Assembly: GCA_035266685.1 (NCBI GenBank)
Contig: DATFMX010000043.1
Location: 1 to 10,990, forward strand
Length of the DNA: 10,990 nt
Origin: VRUE01 sp035266685
Lineage (GTDB): Bacteria > Actinomycetota > Thermoleophilia > Solirubrobacterales > 70-9
Direction of reading: 5' to 3'
A model generated the notes under the pieces. The model saw only the letters and a program-made list of their open reading frames with translations, was not told the origin of the DNA and searched no databases. This document shows, in pieces, positions 1-9,503 of this stretch (its first letter is position 1; each line of letters opens with the position of its first letter). The translations under genes were made by a program, and so were the position numbers.

Positions 1-2051
<2,051 letters not shown>

Positions 2052-2055
2052 TCGT

Positions 2056-3327
2056 TTGGCCGCCGCGAGGCTAAGCGAGCTCGGCTCGGGCGTGCGGGTC
2101 GTGACCGAGGAGGTTCCCTCGGTCCGCTCCGTCGCGCTCGGGCTCTGGGTTCGCACGGGATCGCGCAACGAGACGCCGGCTCAGGCCGGCGTCTCGCATT
2201 TCCTCGAGCACCTGCTGTTCAAGGGCACGGCGCGCTACTCGGCGATTGAGATCTCCGAGCTCTTCGACGGGCTCGGGGCCTCGGTCAACGCCGCCACCGG
2301 CAAGGAGACGACGCACCTGCACGCGCGCTTCCTCGACGAGCACACCGAGGCGGTCTTCGACCTGCTGGCGGAGATGCTGCTGGCGCCGACCTATCCCGAA
2401 ATCGACTCCGAGCGCGAGGTCGTGCTGGAGGAGATCGCGATGTACGAGGACGAGCCGCAGGACCGCGTCCACGATGTGCTCGCCGACGCCGTCTTCGGCG
2501 GGCACCCGCTGGGCCGGCGCGTGCTCGGCGAGGCCGAGGTGATCGCCTCGATCCCGGTCCCGGACATCGAGGCCTACCGGGCCGCTCGCTACACCGGGCC
2601 GCACATCGTCATCGGCGCCGCCGGCCACCTCGAGCACGAGCGCATCGTCGCCCTGGCGGAGCGGCTCGTCTCACCGCCGAGCGGCGCGGACGGCGCCGAG
2701 CCGACGGCGACGGACGAGGCCGCCCGGCTGCGTTTCTACCCCAAGGACACCGAGCAGTACCACATCTGCTTCGGCGCGCCGGGGATCGTGCGCGAGGACG
2801 AGCGCCGCTACGCGCTCGCCGTGCTCGACTCGATCTTCGGCGGCTCGACCTCCTCGCGGCTGTTCCGCGAGGTGCGCGAGAAGCGCGGCCTCGCCTACTC
2901 GGTCGGCTCCTACAGCGAGCAGTACACCGACTCCGGCCTCGCCGCGACCTACGTCGGCACGCGCGAGGACAACGTCGCCGAGGCCTGCTCGGTGATCGGC
3001 GCCGAGCTCGAGCGCCTGCGCTCCGAGCCGGTCTCCGGCGAGGAGCTGGCGCGGGCGAAGGAGAACGTCAAGGGCCGCCTCGTGCTGTCCTCGGAGTCGA
3101 CCGCGGCGCGGATGTCGCGGATCTCCCGCGCGACCCTGTTCGGGCTGCCGATCGAAGGGCTCGACGCGATGTTGGCCAAGGTCGACGCGGTCACGGTCGA
3201 GGAGCTGAGCGAGCTGGCGAGCGAGCTCTACGGCCCCGAGCGGCTCTCCGCCGCCTGCGTCGGCCGCGACGAGGACTGCTTCCGCCGCGCCCTCGCCCCG
3301 GTCAGCGAGGCGCTGGCAGCGGCATGA
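2056..3327 (+). CDS. M16 family zinc metallopeptidase (processing-peptidase/YmxG-like)
   Basis: This is a pitrilysin/mitochondrial-processing-peptidase-like zinc protease, probably cytoplasmic because no signal peptide is visible. From the TTG at 2056, the inverted zinc motif HFLEH gives H48 and H52 as ligands and E51 as the catalytic base. The third ligand is probably E125 or E126 in REVVLEEI. The second, inactive M16 domain carries the family's REKRGLAYS segment (about 274-282). The 423-residue length fits the single-chain bacterial M16B type (about 410-430). The start is uncertain. The frame stays open upstream to GTGs at 2002 and 2014 inside pnp, but the extra Ala-rich residues are only the shifted reading of pnp's Gly/Arg codons. 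TTG 2056, 4 bases after the pnp stop, fits the family's usual N-terminus. No good Shine-Dalgarno is present, so translation may be coupled to pnp. The stop overlaps dapB (ATGA). The physiological substrate is unknown. Confidence 0.93.
   Translation: MAAARLSELGSGVRVVTEEVPSVRSVALGLWVRTGSRNETPAQAGVSHFLEHLLFKGTARYSAIEISELFDGLGASVNAATGKETTHLHARFLDEHTEAVFDLLAEMLLAPTYPEIDSEREVVLEEIAMYEDEPQDRVHDVLADAVFGGHPLGRRVLGEAEVIASIPVPDIEAYRAARYTGPHIVIGAAGHLEHERIVALAERLVSPPSGADGAEPTATDEAARLRFYPKDTEQYHICFGAPGIVREDERRYALAVLDSIFGGSTSSRLFREVREKRGLAYSVGSYSEQYTDSGLAATYVGTREDNVAEACSVIGAELERLRSEPVSGEELARAKENVKGRLVLSSESTAARMSRISRATLFGLPIEGLDAMLAKVDAVTVEELSELASELYGPERLSAACVGRDEDCFRRALAPVSEALAAA
2169..2196. repeat. Perfect 12-bp inverted repeat (hairpin) inside the M16 gene
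   Basis: The arms CGAGACGCCGGC (2169-2180) and GCCGGCGTCTCG (2185-2196) are exact reverse complements separated by the 4-base loop TCAG. The hairpin lies directly before the codons for the HFLEH zinc motif. No T-run follows it, so it does not look like an intrinsic terminator. It could be an accident of GC-rich coding sequence or a structured mRNA element. The repeat itself is plainly visible; any function is speculative. Confidence 0.75.
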
Positions 3328-3989
3328 TCCGGGTCGGCGTCTCTGGTGCGGCGGGTCGGATGGGCAGCACGGTCTGCGCCGCGGTCGAGGGCGCCGAGGG
3401 CATGGAGCTGGCGGCGCAGGCCGATCCGGCGCTGGACACGGAGCTGAGAGCGATCCTCGACCGGGTCGACGTCGTCGTCGACTTCACGACCCCCGACACT
3501 GCCCTGGACAACGCGACGGCCTGCCTGCGGGCGGGCGTCCATGTCGTCCTCGGCACGACCGGCTTCGACCTCGACGCGCTGCGCGAGGCCGCCGAGGCGA
3601 GCGAGGCGAACTGCTTCGTCGCGCCCAACTTCGCGATCGGCGCCGTGCTGCTGATGGAGGTCTCACAGACGATCGCCAGGCACATGCCCGAGTGCGAGAT
3701 CGTCGAGCTGCACCACGACCGCAAGCTCGACGCGCCCTCCGGCACGGCGAAGCGCACCGCGGAGCTGATCGGGTCGGCGGGCGGCGACGTACACGAGCCG
3801 ATCCACTCGGTGCGGCTGCCGGGGCTCGTCGCCCACCAGGAAGTGATCTTCGGCGGCGAGGGACAGACGCTGTCGGTGCGCCACGACTCGATCGACCGCG
3901 TCTCCTTCATGCCCGGCGTCGTGCTCGCCGTGCGCCGAGTCGCCGAGCTGCCCGACCGCTTCACCGTCGGACTCGAGAAGCTGCTGTAG
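3324..3989 (+). CDS. dapB: 4-hydroxy-tetrahydrodipicolinate reductase
   Basis: DapB reduces the product of DapA to tetrahydrodipicolinate with NAD(P)H, in the diaminopimelate/lysine pathway that feeds peptidoglycan. The 221-residue protein shows the dinucleotide-binding GAAGRMG (8-14), VDFTTP (52-57) and GTTG (77-80). It also has APNFAIGAVLLM (100-111) and the catalytic/substrate segment ELHHDRKLDAPSGTA (128-142). There H130, H131 and K134 correspond to E. coli H159, H160 and K163. It is shorter than the E. coli enzyme (273) but all core motifs are intact, as in other compact DapBs. The ATG overlaps the M16 stop codon (ATGA), which implies translational coupling. Nine bases separate the dapB stop from the next start. 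Identification is secure. Confidence 0.97.
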   Translation: MIRVGVSGAAGRMGSTVCAAVEGAEGMELAAQADPALDTELRAILDRVDVVVDFTTPDTALDNATACLRAGVHVVLGTTGFDLDALREAAEASEANCFVAPNFAIGAVLLMEVSQTIARHMPECEIVELHHDRKLDAPSGTAKRTAELIGSAGGDVHEPIHSVRLPGLVAHQEVIFGGEGQTLSVRHDSIDRVSFMPGVVLAVRRVAELPDRFTVGLEKLL

Positions 3990-3992
3990 GTT
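3987..3992 (+). promoter_or_regulatory. Candidate -10 box TAGGTT for a leaderless amidase transcript
   Basis: TAGGTT overlaps the dapB stop codon and ends 6 nt before the GTG start of the amidase gene. TAnnnT placed 6-7 nt before a start codon is the known layout of leaderless promoters in Actinobacteria and Deinococcus. No convincing -35 is visible, and the first two bases are constrained by the TAG stop, so this is tentative. Confidence 0.35.
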
Positions 3993-3998
3993 CCTGGC

Positions 3999-5435
3999 GT
4001 GACCGACGAGCTCGCACGACTCGACGCGACCGCGCAGGCGGACCTGGTCCGCACGGGCGAGGCAAGCCCGGCCGAGCTGGTCGAAGCGGCGATCGCGCGG
4101 ATCGAGGCCGCCAACCCGGAGCTCAACGCGGTGATACACACGCTCTTCGAGGAGGGCCTCGAGGCGGCTCGCGGCGAGCTGCCCGACGGTCCGTTCCGCG
4201 GCGTGCCCTTCCTGCTCAAGGACCTCGGCGCCGCCTTCGCCGGCCAGCCCCTTCACATGGGCATGCGCTACCTCAAGGAGCGCGATTTCCGCGCTCCCGT
4301 CGACACCTTCCTCGCCCAGCGGTTCCGCGCCGCCGGGCTGGTGACGATCGGCAAGACCAACTGCCCCGAGCTGGGGATCCTGCCGACGACCGAGCCGCGC
4401 GCCTACGGGCCGACCCGCAACCCCTGGGACACCGAGCGCTCCGCCGGCGGCTCCAGCGGCGGCTCGGCGGCGGCGGTCGCCGGCGGCATGGTGCCGATCG
4501 CCCACGCCAACGACGGCGGCGGCTCGATCCGCATCCCGGCCTCCAACTGCGGCCTGGTCGGGCTCAAGCCGAGTCGCCAGCGGACCAGCGAGGGCCCGCT
4601 GGTCGGCGACATCATGTCCGGGCTGACCTGCGAGCTGGCCGTCTCGCGCTCGGTCCGCGACGTCGCGGCGATGCTCGAGGCGGTACACGGCCCGGCGCCC
4701 GGCGATCCCTACGTCGCGCCGCCGCCAACCCGTCCCTACACCGAGGAGGTCGGCGCCGACCCCGGCAAGCTGCGGATCGCCCTCTGGACCGAGACGATCG
4801 TCGAGCAGGACGCCGACCCCGAGGTCGTGGCAGGCGCGCGGGCCGGCGCGCAGGCGCTTGAAGGCCTCGGCCACACGGTCGAGCAGCCGGACATGAGCAT
4901 GTTCCAGGACCTGCCGGTGATCGAGCCCTTCCTGGTCCGTTGGGCGGCGGGCCAGGCGCAGGTGCTCGACCAGCTCTCGATGATCGGTGGGGCGCCGATC
5001 ACGGCCGAGGACGTCGAGCCGCTGACCTGGGCGCTGGCCGAGATCGGCCGGCGACACCACTCCGGCGAGTACCTCGCCGCGGTCGGCCAGCACCAGGTGC
5101 TGACCCGGATGCTCGCCGGCGTCCACGAGTCGGGCTTCGACCTGCTCCTGACGCCGACGATGGGCGAGCCGCCGCCGCTGCTGGGCAGCTTCGACGACAC
5201 CGGCGCCGACCCGATGGACGCCTTCCACCGTGCCTTCATCGACGGCTGCTTCACCGCCGCCTTCAACGCCACCGGGCAGCCGGCGATCTCGCTGCCGCTG
5301 CACTGGAGCGAGGCCGGCCTGCCGATCGGCGTCCAGCTCGTCGCTCCGCTGGGGCGCGAGGACCTGCTGCTGCGGGTTGCGGCGCAGCTCGAGCAGGCGG
5401 TGGCGTGGGCCGACCGCATACCCTCCGGCGTATGA
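3999..5435 (+). CDS. Amidase signature (AS) family hydrolase
   Basis: AS enzymes hydrolyse carboxamides with a Ser-cisSer-Lys triad. In this 478-residue protein the triad is visible: K74 in PFLLKDLG, the cis-serine S152 in AGGSSGGS (149-156), and the nucleophile S176 in NDGGGSIRIPA (171-181). The NDGGGS form, with Gly where many family members have Thr, resembles 6-aminohexanoate cyclic-dimer hydrolase (NylA)-like amidases more than GatA, and no gatB or gatC is nearby. The ASN-GLVGLKPS segment and the C-terminal GQPAISLPL match the family. No signal peptide is seen, so it should be cytoplasmic. The GTG start has no good Shine-Dalgarno but has a TAGGTT box 6 nt upstream. The stop overlaps dapA (ATGA). 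The substrate cannot be read from sequence. Its place between dapB and dapA suggests co-expression with lysine synthesis, but a role in that pathway is unproven. Confidence 0.93.
   Translation: MTDELARLDATAQADLVRTGEASPAELVEAAIARIEAANPELNAVIHTLFEEGLEAARGELPDGPFRGVPFLLKDLGAAFAGQPLHMGMRYLKERDFRAPVDTFLAQRFRAAGLVTIGKTNCPELGILPTTEPRAYGPTRNPWDTERSAGGSSGGSAAAVAGGMVPIAHANDGGGSIRIPASNCGLVGLKPSRQRTSEGPLVGDIMSGLTCELAVSRSVRDVAAMLEAVHGPAPGDPYVAPPPTRPYTEEVGADPGKLRIALWTETIVEQDADPEVVAGARAGAQALEGLGHTVEQPDMSMFQDLPVIEPFLVRWAAGQAQVLDQLSMIGGAPITAEDVEPLTWALAEIGRRHHSGEYLAAVGQHQVLTRMLAGVHESGFDLLLTPTMGEPPPLLGSFDDTGADPMDAFHRAFIDGCFTAAFNATGQPAISLPLHWSEAGLPIGVQLVAPLGREDLLLRVAAQLEQAVAWADRIPSGV
5419..5424 (+). promoter_or_regulatory. 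Candidate -10 box TACCCT before dapA
   Basis: TACCCT lies in the last codons of the amidase gene and ends 7 nt before the dapA ATG. It fits the TAnnnT leaderless-promoter layout and could give dapA and rnj an internal start. No -35 element is recognised. The ATGA overlap with the amidase gene offers a competing explanation, translational coupling. Confidence 0.3.
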
Positions 5436-6307
5436 GCGAGATCCGCGGCCTGATAACCGCAATGGCCACCCCCTTCGAGCCCGGGGGAGGCGTCGACGAG
5501 GCAGCCGCCCGCAGGCTGGCCGTCCACCTGGTCGAGCACGGCTCGCACGGGATCGTGGTCGCCGGCTCGACCGGCGAGGCGGCGACGCTCGACGACGCCG
5601 AGCACATCGGCCTGCTGCGGGCGGTCGTCGAGGAGGTCGGCGACAGCTGCGCCGTCTACTGCGGCACCGGCACCAACGACACCCGTCACTCGATCGAGCT
5701 GACCAGGGCCGCGGCCGAGGCCGGGGCCGAGGCGGCGCTGATCGTCACGCCCTACTACAACAAGCCGAACAAGGCCGGGATCAGGGCCCACTTCGAGGCG
5801 ATCGCCGCCGCCGTTCCCGAGCTTCCGCTGATCGCCTACAACATCCCCTCGCGGGTGGTGGTCAACGTGCCCCCGGCCGACCTGGTCGAGCTGGCCGAGA
5901 TCGACAGCGTCGCCGCGGTCAAGCAGGCGAACAACGACGAGCTCGGACCGATCGCGGGGCTCGATGTGCTCGCCGGCAACGACGAGATCTTCCTGCGCAC
6001 GCTGGAGCTCGGCCTGGCGGGCGGCATCTGCGTCGCCTCGCACCTGGTCGGCGACAAGATGCGGGCGATCTGGGAGGCGGTCGAGGCCGGAGACCTGGAG
6101 CGGGCGCGGCAGATCGACGCCGGCCTGCAACCGCTCTACGACGCGCTCGGCCTGACCACCAACCCGATGCCGCTGAAGGCGGCGTTGGAGATGGCCGGGA
6201 CGATCCCGTCGGGAACGCTGCGCCTGCCGATGGTTCCCGTCGATTCCGAGCAGCGCGCGGTCATCCGCGACGCGCTGGACGCCGTCGGCGTCCCGGTGGC
6301 CTCCTAG
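5432..6307 (+). CDS. dapA: 4-hydroxy-tetrahydrodipicolinate synthase
   Basis: DapA condenses pyruvate with aspartate semialdehyde, the first committed step of the diaminopimelate/lysine branch; DapB, encoded two genes upstream, uses its product. The protein is a 291-residue TIM barrel of the DapA/NAL class. Visible motifs are GSTGEAATL (45-53, with S46 and T47 at the E. coli T44/T45 positions), TPYYNKP (106-112), YNIPSR (136-141, catalytic Y136 and R141), and the Schiff-base K164 in AVKQANND. The residue after the lysine is Gln where many DapAs have Glu; it is not a catalytic position. The start is the ATG at 5432 (MSEIRGLITAMATPF), although the frame stays open far upstream: the family N-terminus begins here and the ATGA overlap with the amidase is typical of operons. 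RNase J follows after 3 bases, echoing the dapA-rnj linkage known in other Gram-positive bacteria. Confidence 0.96.
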   Translation: MSEIRGLITAMATPFEPGGGVDEAAARRLAVHLVEHGSHGIVVAGSTGEAATLDDAEHIGLLRAVVEEVGDSCAVYCGTGTNDTRHSIELTRAAAEAGAEAALIVTPYYNKPNKAGIRAHFEAIAAAVPELPLIAYNIPSRVVVNVPPADLVELAEIDSVAAVKQANNDELGPIAGLDVLAGNDEIFLRTLELGLAGGICVASHLVGDKMRAIWEAVEAGDLERARQIDAGLQPLYDALGLTTNPMPLKAALEMAGTIPSGTLRLPMVPVDSEQRAVIRDALDAVGVPVAS

Positions 6308-6310
6308 CCG

Positions 6311-7972
6311 ATGGCCGGCAAGCTGAAAGTCCTGCCGCTCGGCGGCCTGGGGGAGATCGGCAAGAACATGACCGTGGTCGAGTACGACGGGCGGATCGTC
6401 GTCGTCGACACCGGGCTGATGTTCCCGACCCCGGAGATGCTCGGGATCGATCTGGTGCTGCCCGACTTCGCCTACCTGCGCGACCGGGCTGAGGACATCG
6501 AGGCGATCGTGCTCACCCACGGGCACGAGGACCATGTCGGCGCGCTGCCCTACGTGCTGCGCGAGATCGGCATGCCGCCGGTGATCTACGGCGGCCTGCT
6601 GACCGTCGGCATGGTCCGCTCGAAGCTCGACGAGCACAAGCTGAAGAACGCGCCGCTGGAGGAGCTGCCGCCCGGTGAGAAGGTCGAGCTCGGCCCGTTC
6701 GAGCTCGAGCTGGTCCACCTCTCGCACTCGATCCCCGACATGCGCGGGGTGATCCTCGGCACCGAGCTGGGCAAGATGCTGATGACGGGCGACTACAAGT
6801 TCGACCAGACGCCGGTTGACGGCCGTCCGGCCGACATCTCGCGCCTCGCAGAGCTCGGCCGCGAGGGCCTGCTGCTGCTCTGCGGCGACTCGACCAACGC
6901 CGACCGGCCGGGGATCGCGCCGTCGGAGTCGAGCGTCGGCCCCGCCCTGCTGGAGACCTTCGAAGGCTGTGAGGGACGGATCATCGTCACCTCGTTCGCC
7001 TCCAACCTCCACCGCGTGCAGCAGGTGATCGACGCCGCCGTGGCGCTCGACCGCCGGGTAGCCCTGGTCGGCCGCTCGATGCGCAAGAACTTCAACATCG
7101 CCTCCAACCTGGGGATCACCAACGCGCCCTCGGGGCTGTTCATCCAGCCGCGCGAGATCGAGAACTTCCCCGACGAGAAGGTGGTCGTGATCTCGACCGG
7201 CAGCCAGGGCGAGCCGCTCTCGGCGCTGCGCCGGATGGCCAACAACGACCACCGCGACGTCGAGCTGCACTCCGGCGACACCGTCGTCTTCTCGGCGACG
7301 CCGGTGCCGGGCAACGAGCGGGCGGTCAACGAAACGATCGACCGGATCTACGAGATCGGCGCCTCCGTCGTCACCGCGAAGGACGCGCCGATCCACGCCT
7401 CCGGGCACGGCTGGCAGGAGGAGCTGAAGCTGATGCTCAACCTGACCAAGCCGCGCTACGTGATGCCGGTACACGGCGACTTTCAGCGGCTGCGCCTGCA
7501 CGCCGGTCTCGCCGAAGCGGTCGGGGTCGCGCCCGAGAACATCTTCCAGGGCCGCAACGGCCTGCCGCTGGAGGTCGACGCCGGCGGAGCGCGCTTCGGC
7601 AAGGAGGTACACGCCGGGGTCGTCTACGTCGACGGGCTGAACGTCGGCGAGCCCGACGACGTCGCCCTGCGCGACCGGCGGGAGATCTCCGCCGACGGGA
7701 TCTTCATCGTCGTCGCGACGATCTCGTCCGAGGACGGCAGCGTCGTCGCCGACCCGGAGGCGATCGTGCGCGGCGTCGCCCTGCCCGAGGGCGAGGAGGA
7801 GCTGGTCGAGGAGCTCAAGGACGTCGCCGAGGACTCGCTCGAGGACGCCGCGGAGGCGGGAACCCGCGAGCTGCACCTGATTCAGGAAGACCTGCACGAC
7901 GCGATCGCGAAGCTGGTCTACGACCGCCTGCGCACCCGTCCGATGATCCTGCCGGTCGTCGTCGAGGTCTAG
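6311..7972 (+). CDS. rnj: Ribonuclease J
   Basis: RNase J is a metallo-beta-lactamase/beta-CASP nuclease with 5'-3' exo- and endonuclease activity in mRNA decay and rRNA maturation. The 553-residue length is typical. The metal-binding motifs are all present: THGHEDH (69-75, with H70, H72, D74 and H75), the SHSIPD segment (H139), TGDYKFD (D161), and beta-CASP HASGHG (H362, H366) plus PVHGD (H388). The N-terminal PLGGLGEIGKNM and the phosphate-pocket-like STGSQGEP (295-302) are also family hallmarks. The C-terminal part (about 455-553) corresponds to the RNase J C-terminal domain and is acidic around 485-515. The start is the ATG 3 bases after the dapA stop. It is the last gene of the + strand run and is followed by a hairpin terminator. 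With pnp at the other end, this operon carries both a 3' and a 5' exoribonuclease. Confidence 0.97.
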   Translation: MAGKLKVLPLGGLGEIGKNMTVVEYDGRIVVVDTGLMFPTPEMLGIDLVLPDFAYLRDRAEDIEAIVLTHGHEDHVGALPYVLREIGMPPVIYGGLLTVGMVRSKLDEHKLKNAPLEELPPGEKVELGPFELELVHLSHSIPDMRGVILGTELGKMLMTGDYKFDQTPVDGRPADISRLAELGREGLLLLCGDSTNADRPGIAPSESSVGPALLETFEGCEGRIIVTSFASNLHRVQQVIDAAVALDRRVALVGRSMRKNFNIASNLGITNAPSGLFIQPREIENFPDEKVVVISTGSQGEPLSALRRMANNDHRDVELHSGDTVVFSATPVPGNERAVNETIDRIYEIGASVVTAKDAPIHASGHGWQEELKLMLNLTKPRYVMPVHGDFQRLRLHAGLAEAVGVAPENIFQGRNGLPLEVDAGGARFGKEVHAGVVYVDGLNVGEPDDVALRDRREISADGIFIVVATISSEDGSVVADPEAIVRGVALPEGEEELVEELKDVAEDSLEDAAEAGTRELHLIQEDLHDAIAKLVYDRLRTRPMILPVVVEV

Positions 7973-7983
7973 GAAAAAGAAGA

Positions 7984-8016
7984 GCCCGCCGGTCGCGTTG
8001 GGGAGAACCGGCGGGC
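7984..8016. terminator. Intrinsic hairpin terminator between convergent operons
   Basis: A perfect 10-bp stem (GCCCGCCGGT at 7984-7993, ACCGGCGGGC at 8007-8016) encloses a 13-nt loop. On the minus strand the hairpin is followed by TCTTCTTTTTCC, a proper T-rich tract, so it should act well as the end of the response regulator/kinase operon. In the + direction it is followed only by CCCTTGTGTC, a weak tract, so termination after rnj may be less efficient. The hairpin lies 11 nt after the rnj stop and 38 bp from the kinase stop. Confidence 0.8.
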
Positions 8017-8054
8017 CCTTGTGTCTCGTCCAGAGGGGAAATTAGGACGCCGCG

Positions 8055-9503
8055 CTAAAGCAGGTCTAAAGCCGGTCTGATTTCTTTCTCAGAGTCGCTC
8101 CTGCGGAGCGGCAGGCGGACGCGGAAGAGGGCGCCGCCGAGATCCGATTCGCCGACCTCGGCGCTGCCGCCGTGGGACACGGCGACCGCCCGGACGATCG
8201 CCAGGCCGAGCCCGCTGCCCCCGGCGACCGCGGTGTCGGCCGGGCCTTCGCCGCGCACGAAGCGCTCGAAGATCTGCTCGCGCAGCTCCTCCGGCACGCC
8301 CGGACCGTCGTCGGCGACCTCGACCACGCCGTCGCGCCCTTCGGCCCGCAGGCGCAGCTCGATCGTCGAGCCCGGCGGCGTATGCCGGGCGGCGTTGTCG
8401 AGCAGGTTGAGCACCATCCGGTGCAGCTCGTCGGGGTTGCCGTCGACGGGCAGCGGGCGGTCGCTGCGCAGCCGCAGCTCGCGTTCGCCGATCGTCGGCG
8501 CGACCTCGGCCGCCGCGTGGCCGGCCGCCTCGGCGAGGTCGCAGTGGGTCCGGGCGCCGACCCGGCCGGCGTCCGCGCGGGCGAGCAGCAGCAGGTCGCC
8601 GACCAGGCGGCTCATCCGGCCCGAGGAGCGCAGCGCCGAGTCGACCATCGCCCGCTCGTCCTCCTGCGCCGGGGAGTCGAGCGAGTCCTGCAGCAGTTCG
8701 AGGTTGGCGAGGATGCTGGTCAGCGGCGTGCGCAGCTCGTGCGAGGCGTCGGCGACGAACTCGCGCTGGCGGCGCAGGGCGGATTCGCGCTCCGAGCGGG
8801 CGGCGTCGAGCGAGAGCAGCATCTGCTCCAGCGTCCGCGCCAGCTCGCCGACCTCATCGTCGGCGCGGGGTTGGGGCATGTGGCTGGAGGGGTCGCCGGT
8901 CTCGGCGATCTCGCGGGCGGTCGCGGTCAGCGAGGAGATCGGCCGCATCGCGCGGCGGGCGATCGCCACCCCCGCGAGGCTGGCGAGCACGGTCGCGCCG
9001 ATCACCCCGGCCGCGATCAGCAGCCAGAGCCGGCCGACGGTCGAGTCGATGTGCTGCTCGTCGCGTCCGTACTGGACGTAGCCGGCGACACGCCCGGTCT
9101 GGCGGCTGCGCAGGGCTACGGTGACGACGCGCATCTCGCCGACTTCGCGCACCCCGGGCACCGGCTGTCCGAGGTCGGCGGCGTTGGGGCTGGCGTCGCG
9201 CTGCTGGCCGCGCGCGTCGTAGATCCGCACCGAGGCGTCGTTGGGGCTGGCGAAGTCGGCGAGGTCGGGCTCTTCGACGATCAGGGTGTTGGTGATCGTG
9301 TCGACGATCCGCACCTGCGAGGCGAGGCTGGCGACCGCGCCCTTCATCTCGCGGTTGAAGTCGTCGCGCACCCGTTGCGCGGCGAGGTTGCCGATGATCA
9401 CGCCGAAGAGCACGAGGATCGCCAGCGTCAGCCCGGCCGAGACCGCGGCGAGCCGCCAGCGGACGGGCCAGTTCCTGGGGCGAAGCGCCGTTCGCCTGGG
9501 CAT
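8055..9503 (-). CDS. Membrane sensor histidine kinase (HAMP-HisKA-HATPase_c)
   Basis: This 482-residue protein senses an extracytoplasmic signal, autophosphorylates on His and passes phosphate to the adjacent regulator. Its N-terminus is basic, followed by TM1 (about 18-41), an extracytoplasmic segment (about 42-155) and TM2 (about 158-182). HAMP covers about 183-235. The H box is FVADASHELRTPLT with phospho-acceptor H255. The ATP-binding domain has the N box NLLDNAARHTP (N370), G1 box DDGPGVP (D398), F box FERF (412-415) and G2 box GSGLGLAIV (429-437). The sensor segment contains VRIYDARG and a VQYGR strand near TM2, which recalls Cache/PAS-like sensor folds of MprB- or CusS-type kinases; the ligand cannot be read, and no metal-binding Cys/His cluster is evident there. 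The ATG abuts the regulator's TAG and is preceded by GAAGG, so the two genes are co-transcribed. Confidence 0.96.
   Translation of the reverse strand: MPRRTALRPRNWPVRWRLAAVSAGLTLAILVLFGVIIGNLAAQRVRDDFNREMKGAVASLASQVRIVDTITNTLIVEEPDLADFASPNDASVRIYDARGQQRDASPNAADLGQPVPGVREVGEMRVVTVALRSRQTGRVAGYVQYGRDEQHIDSTVGRLWLLIAAGVIGATVLASLAGVAIARRAMRPISSLTATAREIAETGDPSSHMPQPRADDEVGELARTLEQMLLSLDAARSERESALRRQREFVADASHELRTPLTSILANLELLQDSLDSPAQEDERAMVDSALRSSGRMSRLVGDLLLLARADAGRVGARTHCDLAEAAGHAAAEVAPTIGERELRLRSDRPLPVDGNPDELHRMVLNLLDNAARHTPPGSTIELRLRAEGRDGVVEVADDGPGVPEELREQIFERFVRGEGPADTAVAGGSGLGLAIVRAVAVSHGGSAEVGESDLGGALFRVRLPLRRSDSEKEIRPALDLL

Noticed and set aside
4736..7897. A 1053-codon open frame on the minus strand, antisense to the amidase, dapA and rnj.
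   Set aside because: It is a product of the GC-rich codon pattern of the + strand genes. The translation is Arg/Asp/Leu/Val-rich low-complexity sequence with no recognisable domain, while the + strand genes have full catalytic motifs.
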